A stretch of 37,438 nucleotides of DNA from a virus. The stretch is from positions 1 through 37,438 of IMG/VR virus record IMGVR_UViG_3300027573_000076. One strand, 5' to 3'. Within the stretch, counting starts at the first letter, position 1. Each line of letters opens with the position of its first letter. The notes beneath the pieces were generated by a model. It worked only from the letters and a program-made list of their open reading frames with translations, ran no database searches and had not been told where the DNA came from. This document shows, one piece after another, positions 1 through 6,855 of the stretch. Made by a program: the position numbers and the translations under genes.

Positions 1-192
1 AAGGAACTTACCACCGCTGGCGCTGTTCGACTCGCTAAGTCGCTGAAAGAAAAGAAAGAGGATCTGGATACACTCACGGACATTAACACGCGCCTTGATG
101 TGGAGCGCGAACTAAGAACCCTTGCTGTTGATCTCAAGAAGAAATACGACAGTGATCAAATTGAGTTACTAATTAAATTTTTAACTAAATAA
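1..192 (+). CDS. 3' end of a truncated gene, charged helical protein
   Basis: The first frame is open from base 1 to a TAA at 190-192 and gives a 63-residue C-terminal fragment; the start lies outside the window. The fragment is very rich in Lys, Glu, Asp and Leu, with a heptad-like pattern, so a helical or coiled-coil tail is likely. The stop is 6 bases before the ParB-like gene, so the two are probably co-transcribed. The visible part does not identify a family. Confidence 0.6.
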   Translation, partial: KELTTAGAVRLAKSLKEKKEDLDTLTDINTRLDVERELRTLAVDLKKKYDSDQIELLIKFLTK

Positions 193-198
193 TTAATC

Positions 199-1017
199 AT
201 GCAGATGACAATCGCGCCAACTCCTAAGAATGGCAGTGCGCAAAAAGTTCAGGTCATTACCGACCAGCCCGTTAACATGGTATACATCACCAGTAAATAC
301 GATCAGTTCAAAACATTGGCTGATAACCGGGAAGTTAATTCTCTCCATGTAAAACGCCTCGTTGAATCATTCAACGAAATGCACCTAGTGTGTCCGATCA
401 TCGTCAATGAAAAAATGGAGGTGATCGACGGCCAGCACAGACTACAGGCGAGTATTGAAACGGGTATGCCGATCTATTATATCCAAGTGCCCGGCTACGG
501 CATCAAAGAAGTTCAGCGCCTTAACGCGAATCAAAAGAACTGGACAAAGATGGATTTTCTTGAAATGTATTGCTCTCAGGGAAAAAAGACATACCTGGAA
601 TTCAGGGCCTTTATGGAAGAGTTCCCGGACCTCACATTCCAAGCATGTGAGCGTATACTCACCGGGTTTAGTCACGGCACGCGCACCGGCCGTGTTGAGG
701 GTAAGAGTGTTCAAATGATGGATTTTCAGGAGGGAAAATTAACGATACCTAATCCAGGCCTTTCACTAAAGAACGCAAAGAAGCTGATGGACTTCAAGGA
801 ATTCTACGAAGGATTTACCAGGGGTTCTTTTGTGTCGGCGGTCGTTCCGTTGTTCAAAAGTAAAAACTACGATCATAAGGAAATGATCTACAAACTCGGT
901 GTTGCTCCGATAAAATTAACGCACTGCCAAAACGTAGCGCAATATCGAATGCTCGTTGAGAATATCTACAACTGGAAGCGGCAGAAAGAAAACAAAGTAT
1001 CATTCAGGTACGAATAA
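199..1017 (+). CDS. ParB/sulfiredoxin-fold N-terminal domain protein
   Basis: A 272-residue protein. About residues 28-110 resemble the ParB N-terminal (ParB/Srx) domain: an N-proximal stretch preceding LVESFNEMHLVCPIIVNE, then the diagnostic IDGQHR motif near residues 76-81. In ParB relatives this fold binds and hydrolyses CTP or ATP. Many phage members are stand-alone proteins with unproven roles in DNA modification, regulation or partition. The remaining 160 residues are helical and unassigned; no clear ParB helix-turn-helix was recognised. The ATG at 199 is used; an in-frame ATG two codons later is an alternative. A partner ParA ATPase is not visible, so partition is not supported. Confidence 0.8.
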   Translation: MQMTIAPTPKNGSAQKVQVITDQPVNMVYITSKYDQFKTLADNREVNSLHVKRLVESFNEMHLVCPIIVNEKMEVIDGQHRLQASIETGMPIYYIQVPGYGIKEVQRLNANQKNWTKMDFLEMYCSQGKKTYLEFRAFMEEFPDLTFQACERILTGFSHGTRTGRVEGKSVQMMDFQEGKLTIPNPGLSLKNAKKLMDFKEFYEGFTRGSFVSAVVPLFKSKNYDHKEMIYKLGVAPIKLTHCQNVAQYRMLVENIYNWKRQKENKVSFRYE

Positions 1018-1021
1018 AAAA

Positions 1022-1044
1022 AGCCCCAGCTACTAACTAGGGCT
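1022..1044. terminator. hairpin after the ParB-like gene, weak terminator candidate
   Basis: AGCCCCAG pairs with CTAGGGCT around a 7-base loop, with one C/A mismatch. It begins four bases after the stop of the ParB-like gene. An A-run lies on its left side and no T-run follows on the plus strand, so a classical rho-independent terminator is not clear in that direction. It may be an RNA-processing or attenuation hairpin. Confidence 0.35.
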
Positions 1045-1171
1045 ACCCAACCGGGACCAACCTTTTAAAAAGTTGATCTCTTAGGGGACAAAGATAGATT
1101 AAAAAAGAACTCTTAAAACCAACCGGAGAAATTATGAAAACGATTAACCACTTTCTAAACCACTGCTTAAA

Positions 1172-1345
1172 ATGGGACTCTTTAAAAAACTTCTCCGGGT
1201 GGCGCTCCTTGCTGTCCTTCTCGGAACCGTTGTATCTGCTTGCTCAGACGACCCGGTCCAGGAACTTGAAGACGTTGGCTGTGCGCCCAATCTACCTGGA
1301 TGGCCTTGTTGCCTTCCTAACCCACCTCAAGGTGCTTGTGATTGA
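1172..1345 (+). CDS. small cysteine-rich lipoprotein in an overlapping frame
   Basis: This 57-residue reading frame begins MGLFKKLLRVALLAVLLG and has a complete lipoprotein signal peptide: positive n-region, leucine-rich h-region, and lipobox V-S-A-C at residues 21-24. Acylation at Cys24 would leave a mature peptide of about 34 residues with five Cys in all (24, 37, 46, 47, 56) and many prolines. It lies in a different frame from a longer open frame starting at 1134, whose N-terminal part has no recognisable features. It is followed directly, with overlap, by a multi-pass membrane protein. Small phage lipoproteins can block superinfection or act as Rz1-like spanins. The early position argues against lysis. 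Function is inferred only. Confidence 0.6.
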   Translation: MGLFKKLLRVALLAVLLGTVVSACSDDPVQELEDVGCAPNLPGWPCCLPNPPQGACD

Positions 1346-1865
1346 AGCATGGACAAATAATAGATTACGTGTAGGAATGCTAGTGGGGTTGGTGGCGGTG
1401 CCATCCTGGTACTGCCACCTTTTGTTCTCCATTGATACACGGATAGAGGGCTTTTATTACGTCAACTTTGCTTTCTACTTCAATACAATTCGCCCCTATC
1501 TCGCTGGAATATTTTTAGCAACTGGGGTGTTCATAGCGGCCCCGCAGAAATGGCAGTTTAGGTGGTGGGCGCTCCCGGTGGTTGTGTTCTGTGTGACGGA
1601 AATATACGCTGAATCCTTCTACACTAAATGGTCTGACTTCTATGAGATCATGCCGGGCTGGCAGGTGTGGATCATTGGAATATTTGCCGTCCCTGCTTTG
1701 TACTTCTCACTTAATTATCTGGCTTACCGGAAGTATCATTTGAAAGATGGAACGGCTGCACGTTTGATCGGCATCGTCAAAACTCCCGGTATTTCATTGG
1801 AACAGAAGATGGACATAATGGAGTCGCTTGTAAAAGAGTCTGAAAATTTTAACAGTCGCATATGA
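1338..1865 (+). CDS. multi-pass inner-membrane protein
   Basis: About 175 residues from a GTG at 1338, or 163 from the ATG at 1377. Four hydrophobic segments are visible: MLVGLVAVPSWYCHLLF, YLAGIFLATGVFIA, WWALPVVVFCVTEIYA and VWIIGIFAVPALYFSL. A soluble, charged C-terminal tail follows. The frame stays open back to an ATG at 1134, but that extension lacks membrane segments and covers the lipoprotein gene. The GTG overlaps the lipoprotein stop by 8 bases, which suits translational coupling. With the lipoprotein and the next single-pass protein it forms a small membrane cluster. No family was recognised. Confidence 0.6.
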   Translation: MIEAWTNNRLRVGMLVGLVAVPSWYCHLLFSIDTRIEGFYYVNFAFYFNTIRPYLAGIFLATGVFIAAPQKWQFRWWALPVVVFCVTEIYAESFYTKWSDFYEIMPGWQVWIIGIFAVPALYFSLNYLAYRKYHLKDGTAARLIGIVKTPGISLEQKMDIMESLVKESENFNSRI

Positions 1866-2002
1866 AACGCATTTTCGATTGGATTGAAGAACATTTCCCG
1901 CTTGCGCTGGCGGCCCTCTTTATAGTCGTTCCCTTTTGGCTGCTGTACAAAATATGCGCTGGCGCTTATCACTTACTGGATAAACTCATTGATAAACTCT
2001 AA
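1862..2002 (+). CDS. 46-residue single-pass membrane protein
   Basis: It starts at an ATG overlapping the previous stop (ATGA), a typical coupled arrangement. The protein has an amphipathic N-terminus (MKRIFDWIEEHF), one membrane segment (about residues 13-30, PLALAALFIVVPFWLLYKI) and a short charged tail. It is the third member of the membrane cluster at 1.1-2.0 kb. Function is unknown. Confidence 0.6.
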   Translation: MKRIFDWIEEHFPLALAALFIVVPFWLLYKICAGAYHLLDKLIDKL

Positions 2003-2007
2003 CCCCT

Positions 2008-2214
2008 ATGAACACACTCACTGACCGTAAAACAGGACTAGGCCATCAGAAAGCTTCCGAAAAAAAGAATCTGCTCGATGCAATGATGGACCTGCAAAGC
2101 GCCGGGAACAAAGTACTGAAACACACCAAACTGTTTATGCTTATTAACGAGGCCATCCTTGAGGCTAATTCACTGGCTTGTGCAGCAGAGGACAGACTAA
2201 ATGATGCGGCATGA
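2008..2214 (+). CDS. hypothetical small helical protein
   Basis: A 68-residue protein that is predominantly helical, with the C-terminal stretch LINEAILEANSLACAAEDRL. There are no membrane segments or recognised motifs. It begins five bases after the preceding stop and overlaps the next gene by four bases (ATGA), so it is part of the early operon. Confidence 0.55.
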   Translation: MNTLTDRKTGLGHQKASEKKNLLDAMMDLQSAGNKVLKHTKLFMLINEAILEANSLACAAEDRLNDAA

Positions 2215-2420
2215 CACTTGTAAAGGTTCCTACAGATCAGCGGGATTGCATTGCCAAAGAAATGGCTGACTTCGGATATACTGTAAGATTCTACACCATT
2301 GAAAATAATCCAGATGTAATGCAATTGGAGATAGACGAATCAGACCCGGTCATCCTTTTTTACTTAGGCAAGGCTTGCGGAAGTGCGATCACATTTAAGA
2401 ATTTAAAAAAATTAGTCTAA
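2211..2420 (+). CDS. hypothetical small soluble protein
   Basis: A 69-residue alternating beta/alpha-like protein (VRFYTIENN, VMQLEIDE, VILFYLGK) without a recognised motif. Its start overlaps the previous stop by four bases, which supports it as a real coupled gene. Function is unknown. Confidence 0.55.
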   Translation: MTLVKVPTDQRDCIAKEMADFGYTVRFYTIENNPDVMQLEIDESDPVILFYLGKACGSAITFKNLKKLV

Positions 2421-2446
2421 GCAATGGACGCTAAATATCAGAAGTC

Positions 2447-2836
2447 ATGGGAATGTTCGATACATTAAAAATAAACATGGATAAACTTCCACTTACACCG
2501 GAAGAAAGAAAAGGACTTGGTAAAGAACCTTGGTTCCAAACCAAAGATTTTGATTGCACTCTCACGGAAGTGTACATCACTGACGAAGGAGAATTAAAAA
2601 TAAATCGGTGGGAATATGAATCTGTACCGATGGAAGAAAGGCCGCACCCGAATGAAGAAGGACTGTTAGGTATAGTCGGTTCTCTCCGCCGTGGCAATGA
2701 ACGACTTGAAACAATTCCTTATCACGGGTATGTGAACTTTTACACCGATGGGAAAGATGATAGGTGGTATGAGTTCAATGCAAAATTTACTGATGGAAAA
2801 CTTGTTGAGGTCACAAAATCAATAACCGCTTTATGA
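2447..2836 (+). CDS. conserved phage hypothetical protein, MGMFDT type
   Basis: A 129-residue protein starting MGMFDTLKI. This N-terminus recurs in small phage proteins of unknown role, in which a short conserved start precedes a beta-rich region. The middle contains WFQTKDFDCTLTEVYITDEG, and the C-terminus (GYVNFYTDGKDDRWYEF) looks like paired beta strands. It overlaps the following gene by four bases. No enzymatic motif is visible. Confidence 0.65.
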   Translation: MGMFDTLKINMDKLPLTPEERKGLGKEPWFQTKDFDCTLTEVYITDEGELKINRWEYESVPMEERPHPNEEGLLGIVGSLRRGNERLETIPYHGYVNFYTDGKDDRWYEFNAKFTDGKLVEVTKSITAL

Positions 2837-3141
2837 CCACTGCAAAACTTAAACCTACAGAGTATCGCGGGTTCTGCGTTAATCCTGTATTTGATTTCCA
2901 AAATGGAAAGGGAGATTTTGAATTTTACCGCCTGTCCGATCCTGAGGAGTCAGGGCTAATGAGATTCAAAACACTTGAGTACGTTAAGGCTGAAATTAAT
3001 GCACGGCTTGAAGATCGTCCGGAAATGTTTGAAGTCAATGTAACCCGTGACGTAACAACCGTATGCCGTGGCCTTCTTAACGCTTTGGATTATGCAAGAT
3101 TCTGGAAAGGCAATTTGATAGCAGAGTTTAAAAACATTTGA
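2833..3141 (+). CDS. hypothetical protein
   Basis: A 102-residue mixed alpha/beta protein coupled to the preceding gene by an ATGA overlap. The pattern YRGFCVNPVFDF, FEFYRLSDPEESG, TLEYVKAEINARLED suggests a compact domain, but no known family was recognised. Confidence 0.55.
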   Translation: MTTAKLKPTEYRGFCVNPVFDFQNGKGDFEFYRLSDPEESGLMRFKTLEYVKAEINARLEDRPEMFEVNVTRDVTTVCRGLLNALDYARFWKGNLIAEFKNI

Positions 3142-3144
3142 GAT

Positions 3145-3246
3145 ATGGCAATGGGTTCGCAGGACACGAAAGATTCATTTATACCAAAACGTAAAAGGTA
3201 TCGTTGGGGATTACACAAATGGCAGGCCTGCAACCCATTTTTTTAA
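3145..3246 (+). CDS. possible 33-residue basic peptide
   Basis: An open frame starts at an ATG three bases after the preceding stop and encodes a short basic peptide rich in Lys and Arg (KRKRYRWGLHKWQ), with a hydrophobic end. Position and spacing fit an operon member, but nothing else proves translation. The next gene starts 69 bases further on. Confidence 0.3.
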   Translation: MAMGSQDTKDSFIPKRKRYRWGLHKWQACNPFF

Positions 3247-3315
3247 ACAAAAGTATATCTAACCCCCCTCACTCAATAACAAAAAAGGATTTAATCACAC
3301 CAAATATTAAAAATT

Positions 3316-4449
3316 ATGTTCAAAAAATTGGAAAACAATCGACCCTTTTTAAAGCTGGCCCTTGAAGGGTTCGCCGGGGACGGTAAAACATATACCGCCT
3401 CAGAGATCGCGATAGGTGTTCATAAACTTATCGGAAGTAAAAAGCCTATCGCTCTATTCGACACTGAACGAGCCCTAAAAGCACTCAAATGGAAATTCGA
3501 TGATGCCGCTATTGAGTCGGTGATTGAGGATGAAGAAAGAAGCCTTTTAGCCCTGAATCAATCAATCAAGTGGTGCGAGGATGGTAACGCCGACATTCTC
3601 ATTATCGACTCCATCACCCATGTTTGGGAAGAATTTTTACGGGCCTACATGAACCGGCCAGATAAGAACGGCAACCCGACGAAACGTAACCGCCTTGAGT
3701 TTCAGGATTGGGGAGTACTGAAACCTCAGTGGAAAGAGTTGTTTTCTACACCGTTCGTGATGGCTAAGTGTCACATCATTTTCACCGGCCGCGCTGGCTA
3801 TGAGTACACAGATGAAAAGAACGAGGACGGCAAGCGCGAGATATATAAGTCCGGTATCAAAATGAAGGCCGAAACGGAAACCGCCTTTGAGCCGGACATC
3901 CTGGTTCTCATGCAAAAGGTTACCGACCTGATAAGCGAAAAGAAAACGATCTACCGCGAGGCAATGATTGTGAAGGATCGGACGACACAGATCGACGGTA
4001 AGACTTTCAAAAATCCAACCTTTGAAAATTTCTACCCGGCAATAAAAGTCCTGCTGGACGGAACGCTGCGCGAAGTTCACGGCGCCACCATCCCCGACAC
4101 GTTTGAGGAATTTGAAAACCGTTTCAGTGAGTGGGGAAAAGAACGGGATGCAATGATAGCTGAGATCGATGGATGCTTTGAAGTGATGGGCCTCGGGACC
4201 GGCGCCAAAGACAAGCAGGTAAAAGCCTGGACCCTTAGCCGTGTGTTCAAAGTCAACAGCATGGAAATGGTTGCCAGGAAGGGTAACGCCATCATTCGTG
4301 AAGGAATGGGTACTATCCGGAAGTTCGCCGACAAATACAAAGTATATCTGAATCAGTGCCTTGACGCCGGTATCAATCCGGATGGCGAGAAGGTGAAAGA
4401 GCTTATGAAGGAGTTTGTTTCGGAGCCTGAGACAGAACCAGCAAAATAG
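3316..4449 (+). CDS. phage RecA-fold NTPase (AAA_24/Sak4-like)
   Basis: A 377-residue ATPase. Walker A is GFAGDGKT at residues 18-25. Walker B is ADILIIDS at about 92-99, followed by ITHVW. This layout matches single-domain phage P-loop ATPases of the AAA_24/Sak4 type, which assist single-strand annealing or replication; no annealase was recognised nearby. Residues from about 250 on are a helical, charged extension rich in Glu and Lys. The gene begins a new group after a 69-base gap. A small coiled-coil protein follows immediately, a pairing I recall from Bacteroidota phages. The assignment to recombination rather than another ATPase role is inference. Confidence 0.8.
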   Translation: MFKKLENNRPFLKLALEGFAGDGKTYTASEIAIGVHKLIGSKKPIALFDTERALKALKWKFDDAAIESVIEDEERSLLALNQSIKWCEDGNADILIIDSITHVWEEFLRAYMNRPDKNGNPTKRNRLEFQDWGVLKPQWKELFSTPFVMAKCHIIFTGRAGYEYTDEKNEDGKREIYKSGIKMKAETETAFEPDILVLMQKVTDLISEKKTIYREAMIVKDRTTQIDGKTFKNPTFENFYPAIKVLLDGTLREVHGATIPDTFEEFENRFSEWGKERDAMIAEIDGCFEVMGLGTGAKDKQVKAWTLSRVFKVNSMEMVARKGNAIIREGMGTIRKFADKYKVYLNQCLDAGINPDGEKVKELMKEFVSEPETEPAK

Positions 4450-4455
4450 GGAACC

Positions 4456-4821
4456 ATGACCACACTAAAAGAAAAACTGGATTCGATACGGGCTGCGCTT
4501 GACGTTGATGTTATTGGTGTGGACATCAGCTCACTCGTAGAGCAGGGCAAATCGTTGGCGCAGCTTATCGGGTTGAGTGCTGAATGTAAAGCAGAATCAA
4601 AGGCAAAATTAGAACGGGCAAGGGCAACGGCCTTCGCTACCCTGACGGATGATAAGCTCCCGCCCTCCGTTCTTTTAAAACTCATCGATGCTAACTGTGC
4701 CGATCAGATCCGCGACTTTGAATACGCCGACCGCCTTAACGCCGGAATAACTCATCAGCTTGACTTTTATCGGTCTGTGATCAGCCTTCATAAAACCGAA
4801 TTGGAGAACAGTTTGAAATGA
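4456..4821 (+). CDS. small coiled-coil partner of the P-loop ATPase
   Basis: A 121-residue, almost wholly helical protein. Heptad-like Leu/Lys/Glu stretches run through KEKLDSIRAAL, ECKAESKAKLERARATAFA and YADRLNAGITHQLDFYRSVI. It begins six bases after the ATPase stop, so the two are surely co-expressed. No catalytic motif is visible. A structural or loading role for the ATPase is possible but only inferred from position. Confidence 0.55.
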   Translation: MTTLKEKLDSIRAALDVDVIGVDISSLVEQGKSLAQLIGLSAECKAESKAKLERARATAFATLTDDKLPPSVLLKLIDANCADQIRDFEYADRLNAGITHQLDFYRSVISLHKTELENSLK

Positions 4822-4853
4822 TTCAACGGATAACGAAGTAACTCTAAAAAGTA

Positions 4854-5129
4854 ATGGAAAACTTTCTAGTTAATGAATTGACGAAAGAGTACAATGAACT
4901 CAACAAACAGCCGTTTCGTTTTCCAGATCAGTTTCGTAATGGTTACAAGTCCTGTATAAACGATCTTAGAATTATCCTGAAGGAAAAACCGCAGGAGGAA
5001 ATTGACCTCAAAAAAATACGCAGTTTAGCCGCGCAATTAGTCCGTGATTTAGACGGGCACCGATTAGGCGTTTTGCCTAGAGTGACACTTAACCAGCTGA
5101 TCGAAGCCCTTCAACCACAAAAACTATGA
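4854..5129 (+). CDS. hypothetical protein
   Basis: A 91-residue helical protein, charged, with no membrane segment and no recognised motif. It overlaps the next gene by four bases (ATGA), which supports the reading frame. Confidence 0.5.
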   Translation: MENFLVNELTKEYNELNKQPFRFPDQFRNGYKSCINDLRIILKEKPQEEIDLKKIRSLAAQLVRDLDGHRLGVLPRVTLNQLIEALQPQKL

Positions 5130-5314
5130 GCCAGCGCGAAATAAACGACATGTTCAAAGATGTTACCCGAAAGGTAACACCTACAGACTACGGGGAAGAT
5201 GATCCGAAGGAAACAAATAGACTTTGGGATGCTGTGGGTCTGGCTGCTTACGGAATGCTATGTATCCTTATCGGCATGGTGCTCCATAGCTTTATAATAT
5301 GGTTAATGAGTTAG
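5126..5314 (+). CDS. small protein with a C-terminal membrane anchor
   Basis: A 62-residue protein. The first 35 residues are polar (MSQREINDMFKDVTRKV). One membrane segment follows (LAAYGMLCILIGMVLHSFIIWL, about 39-60) and reaches almost to the C-terminus. This is a tail-anchored topology. It is translationally coupled to the upstream gene. Function is unknown. Confidence 0.55.
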   Translation: MSQREINDMFKDVTRKVTPTDYGEDDPKETNRLWDAVGLAAYGMLCILIGMVLHSFIIWLMS

Positions 5315-5318
5315 TTTC

Positions 5319-5334
5319 ATTGAAGAACCTGTAA
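5319..5334 (+). repeat. leader motif copy 1 (ATTGAAGAACCTGTAA)
   Basis: A 16-base motif ending four bases before the start of the helix-turn-helix gene at 5339. A copy differing at one base lies at 6953-6968, before the acidic zinc-ribbon gene at 6980. The two may be duplicated translation leaders or a regulatory site. Confidence 0.4.
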
Positions 5335-5338
5335 TGGT

Positions 5339-5755
5339 ATGAGAACAAGCGGTGTAATTGAAACTCAAGGTAGATATGTCTGGAAAATAACCGAAGAGGC
5401 TATTGTTAAGGCTAAATACGGAAGTATGGCAACCAAAGACCTTGCTATTGAGATCGGGTGTACTATAGATCAATTGAACAACAAGGCCCGTAAGTTGAAA
5501 CTTTGCAAGGGTGATTACTACCGATCTAAAATAGTCACACCGAAAGCAATGCGTATGCTTGAGTTGATCAGATTGCTTTTACGGCATGAACCGAATAACA
5601 CTTTGATTGAATCACTGGGTATCAGCATGAGAGCAATTTACAGATACATAGCAGTGTTTAGATTCATGGGGATAGAGGTTAAGTTGAATAACGGTAGTTA
5701 TTACATCGAGTCTACTAACTGCCCGATATGCGGCAAACAAAAACCACACGAATGA
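5339..5755 (+). CDS. DNA-binding protein with two helix-turn-helix regions and a C-terminal Cys pair
   Basis: A 138-residue protein. The region SMATKDLAIEIGCTIDQLNNKARKLKL (about residues 30-56) resembles a homeodomain-like or GcrA/sigma-like helix-turn-helix seen in phage proteins. A second winged-helix-like region follows (LRHEPNNTLIESLGISMRAIYRYI, then FMGIEVKLNNGSYYIES). The end has CPICGKQKPHE, one half of a zinc ribbon. It is likely a regulator of the adjacent operon. The following gene overlaps by four bases and is also a helix-turn-helix protein. Confidence 0.6.
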   Translation: MRTSGVIETQGRYVWKITEEAIVKAKYGSMATKDLAIEIGCTIDQLNNKARKLKLCKGDYYRSKIVTPKAMRMLELIRLLLRHEPNNTLIESLGISMRAIYRYIAVFRFMGIEVKLNNGSYYIESTNCPICGKQKPHE

Positions 5756-6036
5756 AAACTGAAAAGAACGTAGAGAAGCATTTGCGCTTATGGTTACTGG
5801 CCGGTAATACGATCACCCATAACGAAGCGCAAAAGAAATGGGGCACGAATCGTTTGGCAGAGTTCATCCGGCGATTGCGTCATGATCGCGGAAAGCAATC
5901 ACTGAAAATTGAAATGACAATGGTTTCAGAGAACGGCGATACCTATGGAGTTTATAAATGGATTCCTGATGAGAAGCCGAAAAGCAAAGTGAAAACAATC
6001 CTGGTAACACAGGATAGAGAATATCGACTCCGGTAG
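5752..6036 (+). CDS. small helix-turn-helix protein (HTH_39-like)
   Basis: 94 residues from the ATG at 5752, which overlaps the previous stop; an in-frame ATG at 5728 would overlap by 28 bases and is less likely. The pattern LLAGNTITHNEAQKKWGTNR followed by LAEFIRRLRH fits the phage HTH_39 family: a helix, then a 'leading' residue pair, then an arginine-rich recognition helix. The C-terminal part, SENGDTYGVYKW, is a beta wing. It is probably a DNA-binding accessory or regulator. It is the last gene before a 510-base gap. Confidence 0.7.
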   Translation: MKTEKNVEKHLRLWLLAGNTITHNEAQKKWGTNRLAEFIRRLRHDRGKQSLKIEMTMVSENGDTYGVYKWIPDEKPKSKVKTILVTQDREYRLR

Positions 6037-6049
6037 ACGACCGGGGTTC

Positions 6050-6115
6050 AGGGCTGGGCTCCAAAGGTAAGGTGAAAAAGTCGATGAATGTCTGTTTCAT
6101 GCCTAGCCCTTTTTT
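6050..6115 (+). terminator. long-stem hairpin with T-run after the HTH operon
   Basis: The ten bases at 6050-6059 (AGGGCTGGGC) pair with 6101-6110 (GCCTAGCCCT), with one G-T wobble, and a T-run follows at 6110-6115. The loop is about 41 bases, unusually large for an intrinsic terminator and free to fold internally. It lies 14 bases past the last early helix-turn-helix gene. It may be a terminator or a small RNA ending in a U-tract. Confidence 0.5.
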
Positions 6116-6138
6116 AAGATTTCATGGTCAGGGGTTTA

Positions 6139-6173
6139 GGTCGGTGCTTTCATATTCGGGCACCGGCCTTTTT
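6139..6173 (+). terminator. strong rho-independent terminator
   Basis: GGTCGGTGC (6139-6147) pairs with GCACCGGCC (6160-6168) as nine pairs including one wobble. The loop is 12 bases and is followed by TTTTT (6169-6173). This is a standard intrinsic terminator, ending the first early transcription unit or a short RNA from 6037 on. Confidence 0.8.
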
Positions 6174-6346
6174 CTGAACCACTGGAAAAGAAATTCTGTC
6201 GGCTGCTGAGGGTTTAAAAGACCCAATAAAGGACATGGGATTACCAAGCAGTTAGGACGTCCCCTCCAAACGACTTCGGAGTAATAGCGGCTAACCAATA
6301 GTCGAGCAGTCGTAAAAATCGGGGCGCCTCGGAAAGACGAGGATTT
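6174..6346 (+). ncRNA. candidate structured RNA upstream of the tRNA
   Basis: This stretch lacks any convincing reading frame but is rich in pairings. CGGCTGCT (6200-6207) can pair with AGCAGTCG (6305-6312), a helix of 8 pairs including one wobble that closes about 97 bases. Inside are a GGGT/ACCC hairpin near 6210-6224 and GTTAG (6251-6255) with CTAAC (6291-6295) around CTCC/GGAG. CCTCG (6327-6331) and CGAGG (6338-6342) form a hairpin directly before the tRNA. CGACT (6271-6275) can also pair with either of two AGTCG copies, allowing a pseudoknot. No known RNA family was recognised; a group I intron core was looked for and not found. Confidence 0.4.
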
Positions 6347-6451
6347 GACGGCGTGGCGAAACTGGTAGACGTGCGTTACCCTTTAGTGTGGGAGGCAGGC
6401 AACGGAAGGCGCGCTGAACGTTGTTTGTAGGTTCGAATCCTACCGCCGTCA
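6347..6451 (+). tRNA. abnormal class II tRNA (Leu-like), anticodon unresolved
   Basis: The 7-bp acceptor GACGGCG/CGCCGTC (6347-6353/6444-6450) and T arm GTAGG-TTCGAAT-CCTAC (6427-6443) are perfect. The D arm (GCG/CGT with loop AAACTGGTAGA) is Leu-type. The discriminator is A; CCA is not encoded. At 105 bases it is too long. One fold gives a variable arm AGGCAACG/CGTTGTTT (8 pairs) and an anticodon stem with an A-A mismatch and an 8-base loop (TTTAGTGT) that could expose UAG. The other pairs CGTT (6374-6377) with AACG (6401-6404) and leaves about 14 extra bases in the anticodon loop. It may be a degenerate, inserted or specialised tRNA. Confidence 0.7.
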
Positions 6452-6471
6452 CAAACTATTGAGGAACGTAT

Positions 6472-6519
6472 CCGGTGAGAGTTACCCGGTGACAAGCCGG
6501 GAAAGACCGGCAACTTTTT
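6472..6519 (+). other. nested hairpin with possible pseudoknot and T-run after the tRNA
   Basis: CCGGT (6472-6476) pairs with ACCGG (6506-6510), enclosing a CCCGG/CCGGG hairpin (6485-6501). AGTT (6480-6483) can pair across to AACT (6512-6515), which would make a pseudoknot. A T-run (6515-6519) follows. It may terminate the tRNA transcript or regulate the gene at 6547. Confidence 0.45.
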
Positions 6520-6546
6520 AAACCATAACTGTTAATTACTTTATAG

Positions 6547-6855
6547 ATGACGGCTGATACATTTTATCACATCCGACTTTACAGCAATGGTAAAGTGGAA
6601 ATATTTCAGAATGTATTTTATCACCACGTTCATGTTGTTGATGGCGTAGTTAGTTGGATTGAAATAAAATATAGTTCTCATAGGAATCGGGGTAATTGTA
6701 CCAATTCGTCTCGATCAATGGAGGGTGTCTATGACACTATTATTGGGGATGATCCCCATTGGGATAACTATATCGATGCTGCACCACGAGAAAGGGAAAT
6801 AATATTCCACGGACGATATCAAGCAGAACCAATACAAGGCCCACTTCGCCCATGA
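6547..6855 (+). CDS. hypothetical protein
   Basis: A 102-residue protein, beta-rich at the N-terminus (FYHIRLYSNGKVEIFQNVFYHHVHVV) and acidic in the middle. It opens the second early operon after the RNA island. Its stop overlaps the start of a tiny zinc-finger peptide (ATGA). No family was recognised. Confidence 0.5.
   Translation: MTADTFYHIRLYSNGKVEIFQNVFYHHVHVVDGVVSWIEIKYSSHRNRGNCTNSSRSMEGVYDTIIGDDPHWDNYIDAAPREREIIFHGRYQAEPIQGPLRP

Noticed and set aside
1134-1340. N-terminal extension of the membrane protein from the ATG at 1134
   Set aside because: The translated extension lacks membrane segments or motifs, and the same DNA encodes a convincing lipoprotein signal in another frame. It is kept only as an alternative start.
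2424-2470. A short ATG-led frame before the MGMFDT-type gene
   Set aside because: It encodes only about 14 residues and overlaps the next start. There is no evidence of a leader peptide.
3637-4080. A 147-residue minus-strand open frame
   Set aside because: It lies wholly inside the P-loop ATPase gene, which has Walker motifs. No gene on that strand is near.
6174-6346. Group I intron inserted next to the tRNA
   Set aside because: The conserved core pairings of group I introns were not recognised, the stretch is short, and the tRNA 5' and 3' halves are already joined in one piece.
6381-6389. tRNA read as a stop-codon suppressor (UUA or similar anticodon)
   Set aside because: Surrounding genes use TAA, TGA and TAG as ordinary stops, and the loop position is ambiguous. 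Suppression cannot be claimed from sequence.
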